Assembly: GCF_002803065.1 (NCBI RefSeq)
Contig: NZ_NNBL01000021.1
Location: forward strand, 82,417-146,416
From: Streptomyces sp. CB01635
Lineage (GTDB): Bacteria > Actinomycetota > Actinomycetes > Streptomycetales > Streptomycetaceae
DNA length: 64,000 bases
Direction of reading: 5' to 3'
The notes below the pieces were generated by a model. That model was not told where the DNA came from. It did not search any database and saw only the letters and a list, made by a program, of their open reading frames with translations. Below, piece by piece: positions 32,370 through 39,957 of the stretch. Numbering within the stretch: the stretch's first letter is position 1; every line of letters starts with the position of its first letter. A program made the position numbers and the translations under genes.

Positions 32370-34874
32370 TCAGCGGCGGATGCGGGTCATCTTCGGGTCG
32401 AACAAGGGCTCGTCGGCGACCGTCGCCGGGACCTTCTCGCCGAAGTACTCGATGTGGACGCACGTGCCTGAGGGGAGCGGCGGCAGCCATGCGTACGCGA
32501 CACATCGGCCCAGCGTGTAGCCGTACGACGCGCTGGTGACGTAGCCGGACGGGACCCCCTCGACGTGGACGGGCTCCTTGCCGAGCACGACGGCCGCCGG
32601 GTCGTCCAGGAGGAGCGGCGTGAGCCTGCGGGCCGGCTGCTCGCCCTTGCGCTCCAGCGCCGCCCTGCCCAGGAAGTCACCGCGGTCCATGCGGACGGCG
32701 AATCCGACGCCCGCCTCGTACGGGTCGTGTTCCTCGGTCATGTCGTGGCCCCAGGAGCGGTAACCCTTCTCCAGGCGCAGGCTGTTGAAGGCCGAGCGCC
32801 CGGCCGCGATCACGCCGTGGTCCCGTCCCGCCTCCCACAGCGTGTCCCACAGGCGCAGCCCCAGGTCGGCCGTGGTGTACAGCTCCCAGCCCAGCTCACC
32901 CACGTACGACAGGCGCATCGCGGTGACGGGCACGTGGCCGAGGTAGGTCTGCTTGGCGCGGAAGTAGCCGAAGCCCTCGTGCGAGAAGTCGTCGCGGGTC
33001 AGCGGCTGGACGAGGTCGCGGGCCAGCGGGCCCCAGACGCCGATGCAGCAGGTGCCGGAGGTGATGTCCCGGATCTGTACTCCCCCACTCTCGGCTTCGC
33101 TCGAGCGGGACGTGCCCCCACCGGGCGCGTGCCGCGTGAGCCAGTCCAGGTCGGCGGGGGAGTTCGCCCCGATCTGGAAGCGGTCCGGCGCGAGACGGGC
33201 GACGGTCAGGTCGGACCGGATGCCTCCCGCCTCGTTCAGGAGCAGCGTGTACGTGACCGCGCCCGGCTTCTTCGCGAGATTGTTCGACGTCATGCGCTGG
33301 AGGAAGGCGAGGGCACCCGGGCCCGTGACCTCCAGCCGGCGCAGGGGCGTCATGTCGTAGAGGGCTACCTTCTCGCGGGTGGCCCTGGCCTCGGCGGCCG
33401 CGATGGGCGACCAGTAGCGGGCCGACCAGGCGTCGCGTTCGGGCAGGTCGCCGGTGGGCAGGTCCGCGTTCGCCTCGTACCAGTGCGGACGCTCCCAGCC
33501 GCCGCCCTCCAGGAAGTACGCGCCGAGCTGTTCCTGGCGGGCGTGGAAGGGGCTGACCCGCAGCGGGCGCGGCTGCTCGGCCGGCTGGAGCGGGTGCAGG
33601 ACGTCGTAGACCTCGGTGAACTGCTGCGCCCCGCGGTCGTGCACATAGGAGGGGGAGCGCTGGGCGTCCTCGAACCGGGTGAGGTCGCACTCGTGCACGT
33701 CGACGGAGGGCCGCCCGTCGACCATCCACTCGGCGACCGCCTTGGCGACGCCCGCGGAGTGCGTGACCCAGACCGCCTCGGCCAGCCAGAAGCCGCGCAG
33801 CGCACGGGTCTCGCCGAGGACCGGCATCCCGTCGGGCGTGAAGGAGAAGACGCCGTTGAAGCCCTCCTCGATCTCGGTCTCACGCAGCGCGGGGATCAGC
33901 CACCGGCAGTCCTCCCAGCTGGGCGCCCAGTCCTCCTGGGTGAAGGGCAGTGACGACGGCATGTCCAGCTCAGTGGCCCGCGCCGTGTCGTAGTCGAGCA
34001 CCTTGAACGGATCGATGGGCAGGGGCTTGTGGGCGTAACTGCCGATGCCGATGCGGTCGGTGTGCTCACGGAAGTACAGATCACGGTCCTGGAAGCGGAG
34101 GATCGGCTTCGAGGCCTCCGTGCGAGGGTCGTTGGCTCCGTCGAGCTCCGCCATCGGCTCGGTCTTCGCGTACTGGTGCGCGAGGGGCAGGAGCGGGACG
34201 TCCACGCCGGCCATACGGCCGATCACCGGGCCCCAGAATCCGGCGGCGGAGACGACGTGGTCGGCGGGGAAGGTGCCACGGTCGGTGACCACCGCCGTGA
34301 CCCGGCCGTCCTCCTGCTCGATGCCGGTGACTGTGTGCCGGTCGAGGAAGGTGGCGCCGCGTTCGCGGGCGCGTTGCATCTGGGCGCGGGAGGCAAGGAG
34401 GGCGCGGGCCAGGCCGTCGTCGGGGGTGTGGAAGCCGCCGAGTACGGCCGACTCGTCGATGAGGGGCCACAGTTCCTTGCAGCGCGCGGCACTGACGAGT
34501 TCGCCGCGCACGCCCCAGGAGGCGGCGTAACCGGCCTTGCGGTGCAGGTCGGCCCAGCGCTCGGGGGTGGTCGCCAGCTCCAGGCCGCCCACCGGGTTGA
34601 AGCAGGGAAGTCCGTCCACCTCAAGGGTGTTGAACTTCTCCACCGTGTACCGGGCGAACTCCGTGAGGGTCTTGGACGGGCCCGTCTGGAAGACAAGGCC
34701 CGGCGCGTGCGAGGTGGAGCCTCCGGGGGCCGGCAGCGGGCCCTGTTCGAGGACGGTGACGTCGGTCCAGCCGCGGGCGGTGAGCTCGTCGGCGAGCGAG
34801 CAGCCGACGATTCCGGCGCCGATGACGACGACGCGAGGGCTGGATGTTCCGGGCTTTTCGGGTGTGCTGGACAT
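32370..34874 (-). CDS. Dimethylglycine oxidase/dehydrogenase-like (DAO-GcvT)
   Basis: The 834-residue protein has an N-terminal FAD domain (VVVIGAGIVG, Gly19-Gly24) and GGSTSHAPG, in which His56 lies where related enzymes attach FAD covalently. It then has an FAO middle domain and a C-terminal GcvT-type folate-binding half (ALYDMTPLRRLEVTGPGAL onwards). This is the layout of dimethylglycine and sarcosine oxidases that pass the methyl carbon to tetrahydrofolate. The ATG at 34874 has a GAGGAGG box nearby; a GTG/ATG four codons upstream is less well placed. It should turn dimethylglycine into sarcosine in this operon. Confidence 0.88.
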   Translation of the reverse strand: MSSTPEKPGTSSPRVVVIGAGIVGCSLADELTARGWTDVTVLEQGPLPAPGGSTSHAPGLVFQTGPSKTLTEFARYTVEKFNTLEVDGLPCFNPVGGLELATTPERWADLHRKAGYAASWGVRGELVSAARCKELWPLIDESAVLGGFHTPDDGLARALLASRAQMQRARERGATFLDRHTVTGIEQEDGRVTAVVTDRGTFPADHVVSAAGFWGPVIGRMAGVDVPLLPLAHQYAKTEPMAELDGANDPRTEASKPILRFQDRDLYFREHTDRIGIGSYAHKPLPIDPFKVLDYDTARATELDMPSSLPFTQEDWAPSWEDCRWLIPALRETEIEEGFNGVFSFTPDGMPVLGETRALRGFWLAEAVWVTHSAGVAKAVAEWMVDGRPSVDVHECDLTRFEDAQRSPSYVHDRGAQQFTEVYDVLHPLQPAEQPRPLRVSPFHARQEQLGAYFLEGGGWERPHWYEANADLPTGDLPERDAWSARYWSPIAAAEARATREKVALYDMTPLRRLEVTGPGALAFLQRMTSNNLAKKPGAVTYTLLLNEAGGIRSDLTVARLAPDRFQIGANSPADLDWLTRHAPGGGTSRSSEAESGGVQIRDITSGTCCIGVWGPLARDLVQPLTRDDFSHEGFGYFRAKQTYLGHVPVTAMRLSYVGELGWELYTTADLGLRLWDTLWEAGRDHGVIAAGRSAFNSLRLEKGYRSWGHDMTEEHDPYEAGVGFAVRMDRGDFLGRAALERKGEQPARRLTPLLLDDPAAVVLGKEPVHVEGVPSGYVTSASYGYTLGRCVAYAWLPPLPSGTCVHIEYFGEKVPATVADEPLFDPKMTRIRR

Positions 34875-34899
34875 GCCCCTCCTCAAGCTGGTGGGGATG

Positions 34900-35153
34900 G
34901 AATGGCCTTATGCGGCAGGTGTGTCGGCGCGCTCCGCGGGGTGCAGAAGGACGCGGCGCCGGTTGCGGCGGCGGCCGTGACCGCCGCCGCGTCGTGTGCG
35001 GCGTCGAGGGTCAGGACCTCCTCGTCTCGCCGATCAGCCAGACGATGTTGTCGATGTCGATGTCGATGTCGATGTCGATGTCGATGTCGAACGTCCGTCC
35101 AGGCTGAGCCTGCCCGAGGTGACGACGCGTTCGATGCGGGCCGCCGGGCTCAC
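34900..35153 (-). pseudogene. Frameshifted, truncated MBL-fold hydrolase remnant
   Basis: A GTG overlapping the dehydrogenase stop (GTGA) opens a frame encoding ARIERVVTSGRLSLDGR. The likeness then continues in a second frame (TFDID repeats, NIVWLIG) and a third (DEEVLTLDAAHDAAAV). Together they resemble the first ~50 residues of the MBL-fold hydrolase that usually follows mycothiol-dependent formaldehyde dehydrogenase in Streptomyces. Two frameshifts and a microsatellite interrupt it, and the metal-binding HxHxDH region is absent. The end near 34900 is approximate. Only 39 codons (35034-35153) remain open from the GTG. Confidence 0.65.
35051..35090. repeat. Hexanucleotide microsatellite (TCGATG)6.7
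   Basis: Six full copies and four bases of TCGATG run without a mismatch. The tract lies inside the MBL-hydrolase remnant; in one frame it encodes an Asp-Ile run where the family has an Asp-rich turn. Because the unit is six bases, gain or loss of copies would not itself shift the frame. Confidence 0.95.
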
Positions 35154-36235
35154 AGGACCACCACCGAGCGCAGCACCTCGCCGCGGTGCATCTTCGCGAA
35201 TGCCGACTCCACCTGGTCGAGGGCGATCGTCTCGGTCACGAACGCGTTCAGGTCGAGCAGCCCGTAGAGGTACTGGTCGATGAGGACCGGGAAGTCACGG
35301 CTCGGCAGGCAGTCCCCGTACCAGGAGGACTTGAGCGATCCGCCGCGCGAGAACAGGTCGATGAGCGGAATGTCCACCGCCATGTCCGGCTCGGGCACTC
35401 CGACCTGGACCAGCACGCCCGCGTGGTCGCGCATGTAGAACGCCTGCTTGTACGTCTCCGGGCGGCCCACCGCGTCGATGGCGATGTCGACGCCGAACCC
35501 GCCGGTGAGCGCGCGCACCGCCTCGATTGGGTCCGTGCCACGGGAGTTGACCGTGTGCGTGGCGCCGAACCGCTCGGCCTGGTCGAGCTTCTTGTCGTCT
35601 ATGTCGACGGCGATCACGCGGCGCGCGCCGTTGAGGCAGGCGCCCGCGATGGCCGCGTTGCCGACGCCGCCGCAGCCGATGACGGCGACGGTGTCGCCGC
35701 GCTGGACGTTGCCCGTGTTCACGGCCGCGCCGTAGCCGGCCATCACGCCGCAGCCGATCAGGCCCGCGGCCTCGGGACGCGCCGCGGGGTCGACCTTGAT
35801 CGCCTGTCCGGCCGCGACCAAGGTCTTCTCGGCGAACGCGCCGATACCGAGCGCGGGGCTCAGCGGCGTTCCGTCGAGCAGTGTCATGGGCTGCGTCGCG
35901 TTGCGCGAGTCGAAGCAGTACCAGGGGCGGCCGCGGCGGCAGGAACGGCAGTTGCCGCAGGGGGCGCGCCAGGCGAGTACCACGTAGTCGCCGGGGGTGA
36001 GGTCGGTGACCCCGTCGCCGACGGACTCGATGGTGCCAGCCGCCTCATGGCCGAGCAGAAACGGGAAGTCGTCGTTGATGGCGCCCTCCCGGTAGTGCAG
36101 ATCCGTGTGGCAGACCCCGCATGCCTGCACCTTGACCAGAACCTCGCCCGGACCGGGATCCGGCACGACGATCGTCTGTACCTCGACGGGTGCGCCCTTC
36201 TTCACAGCGACGACGGCGCGGACCTCATGTGGCAC
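35150..36235 (-). CDS. mscR: S-(hydroxymethyl)mycothiol dehydrogenase (Zn-dependent)
   Basis: The 361-residue class III-type zinc alcohol dehydrogenase has catalytic zinc ligands Cys42 (CGVCHTD) and His63-Glu64 (GHEAAG). The structural zinc cysteines are 93, 96, 99 and 107, and the NAD motif is IGCGGVGNAAIAGA. It resembles the mycothiol-dependent formaldehyde dehydrogenase/nitrosothiol reductase of actinomycetes. Demethylation of betaine and dimethylglycine releases formaldehyde, so it is the detoxification gene at the head of this operon. The GTG at 36235 has GAGGAG seven bases upstream. Confidence 0.88.
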   Translation of the reverse strand: MPHEVRAVVAVKKGAPVEVQTIVVPDPGPGEVLVKVQACGVCHTDLHYREGAINDDFPFLLGHEAAGTIESVGDGVTDLTPGDYVVLAWRAPCGNCRSCRRGRPWYCFDSRNATQPMTLLDGTPLSPALGIGAFAEKTLVAAGQAIKVDPAARPEAAGLIGCGVMAGYGAAVNTGNVQRGDTVAVIGCGGVGNAAIAGACLNGARRVIAVDIDDKKLDQAERFGATHTVNSRGTDPIEAVRALTGGFGVDIAIDAVGRPETYKQAFYMRDHAGVLVQVGVPEPDMAVDIPLIDLFSRGGSLKSSWYGDCLPSRDFPVLIDQYLYGLLDLNAFVTETIALDQVESAFAKMHRGEVLRSVVVL

Positions 36236-36252
36236 GACCAAACTCCTCTGCT

Positions 36253-36282
36253 GTTGCGCAATGCACGCCCAGTTGCGCGATG
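36253..36282. promoter_or_regulatory. Paired TTGCGC direct repeat before the betaine operon
   Basis: GTTGCGCAATG (36253-36263) and GTTGCGCGATG (36272-36282) are 11-base near-identical direct repeats 19 bases apart, just upstream of the mscR start. A similar pair occurs before the Rieske-ferredoxin gene. They are candidate IclR operators controlling both units. Confidence 0.55.
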
Positions 36283-36380
36283 AGGAACATCTTGGAAACG
36301 CCATCAAGGCCCCGTCAAGGGGTGGGAGTTAATGCTTGGCAAAACGATCGGCCGCACCGAAACCTCGTCGACACACGCAG

Positions 36381-36412
36381 AACGCGGGGCCAGGTTTCCC
36401 TGACCCCGCGTT
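36381..36412. terminator. Terminator after the IclR gene
   Basis: AACGCGGGG (36381-36389) pairs with CCCCGCGTT (36404-36412), with a further 4-bp inner stem and a 4-base loop. It lies 26 bases beyond the IclR stop codon and upstream of the betaine operon promoter region. Confidence 0.75.
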
Positions 36413-36438
36413 CAGTAAGCGTGCTGCGGAACGTCCTG

Positions 36439-37257
36439 CTAGAAGCCGTATCCCATCCGGCGCGACAGTTCGGTCGAAGCCGCGACGGTGCGTTTGGCCA
36501 GCTCGGGGAGGTGTTCCTCGGTCAGCCGGTACACGGGACCCGACGCACTGATCGCGCCGATGACCTTTCCGTCGTGGGCGAACACGGGGGCCGCAACCGC
36601 GGCGAGGCCGACCTCCAGCTCCTCCACGGCGACGGCGTACCCCTGGTCGAGCACGGCCTCCAGCTCGGCTCGCAGTGACGCCGTCCCGGTGGCTGTGTGC
36701 GGGGTGAACCGCGCCAGCGGGCGGGCGAGCAGGCCCTCGCGCAGCGCGGACGACAGATGGGCGAGCAGCACCTTGCCGCTCGATGTGGCGTGCAGGGGAG
36801 TGCGTCTGCCCAGCCAGTTCTGCGCCGTGACGGAGGCGGAGCCGCGCGCCTGCATGATGTTGACGGCGACATCGTCGTCGAGGATCGCGATGTTGACCGT
36901 CTCGCCCAGCTCGTCGGCCAGTTCACGGCAGACGGGCACGCCCTCCTGTGAGATGTCCAGGCGCACTGCCGCCGCCCCCGCGAGGTGCAGTACCCCCGCC
37001 CCCAGGTAGTACTTGCCGCGGTCCTTGGCCTGCCCGACCAGGCCGCGGTTCTCCAGCACTCCGAGCAGCCGGAACGCGGTGGACTTGTGCACGTCCAGCT
37101 CGTCGGCGATCTCGGTGACGCCCGCCTCGCCGTGCCGGGCGAGGATCTCGAGGACGCTCACCGCGCGGTCCACGGACTGGACGGAGGCGGCCGCGCCCTT
37201 CGGGGTCTTCTCCGGTGCCGTCGTGCCTGGTTCAGCCTGCGATTCCTTGCGGGTCAT
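36439..37257 (-). CDS. IclR-family transcriptional regulator
   Basis: The 272-residue protein has an N-terminal winged helix-turn-helix (VQSVDRAVSVLEILA, VTEIADELDVHKSTAFRLL). An IclR effector domain follows (HATSSGKVLLAH, GYAVAVEELEVGLAAVAAPVF, AISASGP). It lies directly upstream of the betaine operon on the same strand but is separated by its own terminator. It is divergent from the Rieske ferredoxin/reductase genes, so it is the likely regulator of both. A GTG one codon upstream (37260) is an alternative start. Confidence 0.88.
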   Translation of the reverse strand: MTRKESQAEPGTTAPEKTPKGAAASVQSVDRAVSVLEILARHGEAGVTEIADELDVHKSTAFRLLGVLENRGLVGQAKDRGKYYLGAGVLHLAGAAAVRLDISQEGVPVCRELADELGETVNIAILDDDVAVNIMQARGSASVTAQNWLGRRTPLHATSSGKVLLAHLSSALREGLLARPLARFTPHTATGTASLRAELEAVLDQGYAVAVEELEVGLAAVAAPVFAHDGKVIGAISASGPVYRLTEEHLPELAKRTVAASTELSRRMGYGF

Positions 37258-37342
37258 CACTCAACTCTCACCACCTTGCGACCCCTTGGCGGGTCGCATC
37301 TTCGAGAAGCCCTTGACGCGGCGGGCGCCCCGACCGGATTCT

Positions 37343-37373
37343 GTTGCGCATAGCGCTCCCTCGTGCGCCATAC
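37343..37373. promoter_or_regulatory. Second TTGCGC-type repeat pair in IclR/ferredoxin region
   Basis: GTTGCGCATA (37343-37352) is followed, about 20 bases on, by the related GTGCGCCATA (37364-37373). Spacing and sequence echo the pair before the betaine operon. It lies between the divergent IclR and Rieske-ferredoxin genes. Confidence 0.45.
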
Positions 37374-37432
37374 GGAACGCCATGTTACCGAACAGTCCTG
37401 AGTCAGACAGTCCTGGACCAAGAGGGGGGCCC

Positions 37433-37753
37433 GTGATACCCGTCTGCCGCCTTGAAGACCTCCCCGAGGGCGGATCCGTCCGCACCGACACAGCACCGCC
37501 CATCGCCGTCTTCAATGCTGACGGTGAGCTGTACGCCATAGACGACACCTGCACCCACCAGGACGCCTCCCTGTCGGAGGGCTGGTTGGAGGGCTGTCTG
37601 GTCGAATGCCCGCTCCACGAGGCTTCATTCGATCTCCGTACCGGGCGGCCGACCTGCCTGCCCGCCCGCCGCCCCGTACGCACCCACCGGGTGACCGTCG
37701 ACGACGGCGTGGTCCACGTCCATCCCGCCGCCGAGGAAGGAACCGCCGCATGA
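37433..37753 (+). CDS. Rieske-type [2Fe-2S] ferredoxin
   Basis: The 106-residue protein has the two Rieske ligand pairs Cys40-x-His42 (CTH) and Cys59-x2-His62 (CPLH), and the usual DLRTG tail motif. It lacks an oxygenase domain and so is a free electron-transfer ferredoxin. The GTG at 37433 has AGAGGGG just upstream. Its stop overlaps the start of the adjacent reductase (ATGA). With that reductase it could supply electrons to the Rieske oxygenase of the betaine operon. Confidence 0.92.
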   Translation: MIPVCRLEDLPEGGSVRTDTAPPIAVFNADGELYAIDDTCTHQDASLSEGWLEGCLVECPLHEASFDLRTGRPTCLPARRPVRTHRVTVDDGVVHVHPAAEEGTAA

Positions 37754-38973
37754 GCACTGTCAACGGAATGAGCACGGGATCCGGCATGAGGACCGTGACC
37801 GTGGTGGGCGCCTCGCTCGCCGGACTGTACGCCGCCCGCGAGCTGCGGGCCCAGGGCTTCGACGGCCGTCTCGTGATCGTGGGCGAGGAGCCGCACCGCC
37901 CGTACGACCGCCCGCCGCTGTCCAAGGACTTCCTCATCGGGAAGGCCGGCGAGGACCAGCTCGCCCTCTCCGACGTCGACGAGACGCTGGAACTGGGCGC
38001 CGAGTGGATGTTCGGCGTACGGGCCCGCGGGCTCGACGCGCGCGGACGCACGGTCCTTCTGGAGGACGGCCGCACGGTGTCCACGGACGGGGTCGTCATC
38101 GCCACCGGGGCGAGCGCCCGCCGGCTGCCCGGACCCGCCCTCGCGGGCGTGCACACGCTCAGGACTCTCGACGACGCGCGCTCCCTGCGTGCCGAACTGC
38201 TGCGCGGGCCGCGGCGCGTGGTCGTGATCGGCGGCGGGTTCATCGGCGCCGAGACGGCCTCTTCGTGTGTCGGGCTCGGCCATGCGGTCACCGTCGTCGA
38301 GGCGGCGCCGCTACCGCTCCTGCCCCAACTCGGGCCGGAGATGGCCGCGGTGTGCGCGGGATTCCACGCGCGCGGTGGGGTGGAACTGGTCACGGGCGTC
38401 GGGGTCGCGGCACTCCACGGCGACCTCGCGGTCCACGGCGTGGAACTGGCCGACGGGCGCGTGTTGCCCGCCGACGTGGTCGTCGTCGGCATCGGGGCCG
38501 TCCCCAACACGGGCTGGCTCGCCGGTTCGACGCTCGCCCTGCGCGACGGGGTGCTCTGCGACGACGGCTGCGTCACGGCGCTTCCTCAGGTCGTGGCCGT
38601 GGGTGACGTGGCACGCGTGGGCGGGGCACGGGCCGAGCACTGGACGAGCGCCACGGCCCAGCCGCGCGTCGCCGTACGCAATCTGCTGGCGGGCCGCACC
38701 GTCGAGACCGTCCGGCCGCTGCCGTACTTCTGGTCGGACCAGTACGGCTCACGCATCCAGTTCGCCGGGCGCAGGAGGGACGGGGACATGGTCCGCGTCA
38801 TCGAAGGCGCCGTGGAGGACGGGAGCTTCCTCGCACTCTACGAGCGCGGGGGCGCGACCACGGCCGCGCTCGCGGTGAACCGGCCGCGACCGTTCACGCG
38901 GGTGCGCCGGGAGCTGGCGCGAGGCGAGGCGCGACCGGTCGTGCAGAACGTCGCGGAGCCGGTGGCGCTGTGA
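37750..38973 (+). CDS. FAD/NAD(P)-dependent ferredoxin reductase
   Basis: The 407-residue pyridine-nucleotide-disulphide-type reductase has the N-terminal FAD motif VVGASLAGLYAARELR, PYDRPPLSK, a second Rossmann motif VVIGGGFIGAETAS and VAVGDVAR. This is the BphA4/ThcD class that reduces ferredoxins of multicomponent oxygenases. It is translationally coupled to the Rieske ferredoxin gene. ATG codons at positions 1, 7 and 13 are all possible; the first is favoured because it overlaps the ferredoxin stop. Confidence 0.92.
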   Translation: MSTVNGMSTGSGMRTVTVVGASLAGLYAARELRAQGFDGRLVIVGEEPHRPYDRPPLSKDFLIGKAGEDQLALSDVDETLELGAEWMFGVRARGLDARGRTVLLEDGRTVSTDGVVIATGASARRLPGPALAGVHTLRTLDDARSLRAELLRGPRRVVVIGGGFIGAETASSCVGLGHAVTVVEAAPLPLLPQLGPEMAAVCAGFHARGGVELVTGVGVAALHGDLAVHGVELADGRVLPADVVVVGIGAVPNTGWLAGSTLALRDGVLCDDGCVTALPQVVAVGDVARVGGARAEHWTSATAQPRVAVRNLLAGRTVETVRPLPYFWSDQYGSRIQFAGRRRDGDMVRVIEGAVEDGSFLALYERGGATTAALAVNRPRPFTRVRRELARGEARPVVQNVAEPVAL

Positions 38974-38994
38974 CGATGGCTCTCGCCTTGGGCG

Positions 38995-39063
38995 TGCGTA
39001 GGTAGCTGACACCTGTCCCAGCGCTACGTAACCGTCACCGATCCCACCCCACCTACCTACGCA
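38995..39063. repeat. Long-loop inverted repeat between convergent genes
   Basis: TGCGTAGGTAG (38995-39005) is the exact inverse of CTACCTACGCA (39053-39063), with 47 bases between. Further CTACCTAC and CCTACGTA elements follow up to 39112. It lies between the reductase gene and a convergent membrane-protein gene and may act as a weak terminator. Confidence 0.5.
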
Positions 39064-39105
39064 GGCCCACGCGCGCGTAACCACCGACGCACTACCTACA
39101 CGCGC

Positions 39106-39516
39106 CTACGTATGCGTCAACTGTCCGGCCCCGCCACGCCTCCGTATGCGTTCCGGGGCCGGACGGCCCTGCGCGCGTGCCTGCCGGCGCGCCTGGCGAC
39201 GCTCCCTGCGCAGCTGCCGTGCCGTGCTGTTGGGCGCGGACACCACGCCGTTGCGCTGGTTCCACACCTGTCGGGTCACCCAGACGTCCAGCACGCCCCA
39301 GGTCGCCACGACCGTGCTCCCCACGCTGCTCAGCACCATCGGGAACGCCAGCCATGAGTCGGCCAGGGTGCACAGGAACGCGATCACCGCCTGCATCAGC
39401 GTCAGCGCGACGATGAGCACCGCCCGTACCGCCGCCGTCCGCACCGGATCAGGCAACCGGCGCCGCCTCGCCGGCTCCTCGACCCACAATTCCCCGCGCC
39501 GCTCTGCCGTGCCCAT
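39106..39516 (-). CDS. Small membrane protein with two TM segments (136 aa)
   Basis: Residues about 30-52 and 57-77 are hydrophobic (VLIVALTLMQAVIAFL, then LAFPMVLSSVGSTVVATWGVL). They are followed by a strongly basic Arg/Gln-rich C-terminal tail (about 105-136). I do not recognise the family. The ATG at 39516 has GGGGAG about ten bases upstream; an in-frame GTG at 39534 would add six residues. It is divergent from the conservon, with 441 bases between. Confidence 0.6.
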   Translation of the reverse strand: MGTAERRGELWVEEPARRRRLPDPVRTAAVRAVLIVALTLMQAVIAFLCTLADSWLAFPMVLSSVGSTVVATWGVLDVWVTRQVWNQRNGVVSAPNSTARQLRRERRQARRQARAQGRPAPERIRRRGGAGQLTHT

Positions 39517-39957
39517 CAGTTCGTCACTCCCCACCGCCGTCACAGCCCGCCGCCCTGGGTGCTCCCGCACCGGGGCTCTCCGATGGCTGCCCGGATTGCG
39601 CCGCTTTACGCTGCCCGCTCACCTCGTGCGGGCCTCATCACGTATGACCCGTAAGGAAGGACGTACGGCGGCGTCGAAAGATTCCCCCGGATTGCGGCGG
39701 TCATTTGCTTGCCGCCGAAGATCGATCGATTCCGGCCAACTGCCTTCCCTGACCCGCCGGATGGAGCCGGATTTTGAGCGCCACTTTGCGGGGTGCAATC
39801 TCCCGCAATGCCCGGACACATGATGACGTCCCACGCCACTCGCCACCGGACAGCATCCGGACAGCCCTTCGAGTTGCACCTGCGTCAGTAGTAGGCTCGC
39901 GCCGTTTGTTGCCGCACATGTGTACCCCTGACCACAGGGGTCGATCTGGGGGAGGCC
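39517..39957. promoter_or_regulatory. Divergent regulatory region before the conservon
   Basis: This 441-base gap holds no convincing gene. It contains three copies of CCGGACA (39812, 39846, 39857, the last two 11 bases apart). A possible promoter has TTCGAG (39868-39873) and TAGGCT (39892-39897) 18 bases apart. A 7-bp hairpin ACCCCTG-ACCA-CAGGGGT (39924-39941) lies 16 bases before the cvnA start and may affect its translation. Confidence 0.45.

Noticed and set aside
35034..35153. Functional 39-codon Ser-Thr repeat peptide
   Set aside because: Its open frame is explained better as the start of a frameshifted MBL-hydrolase gene.
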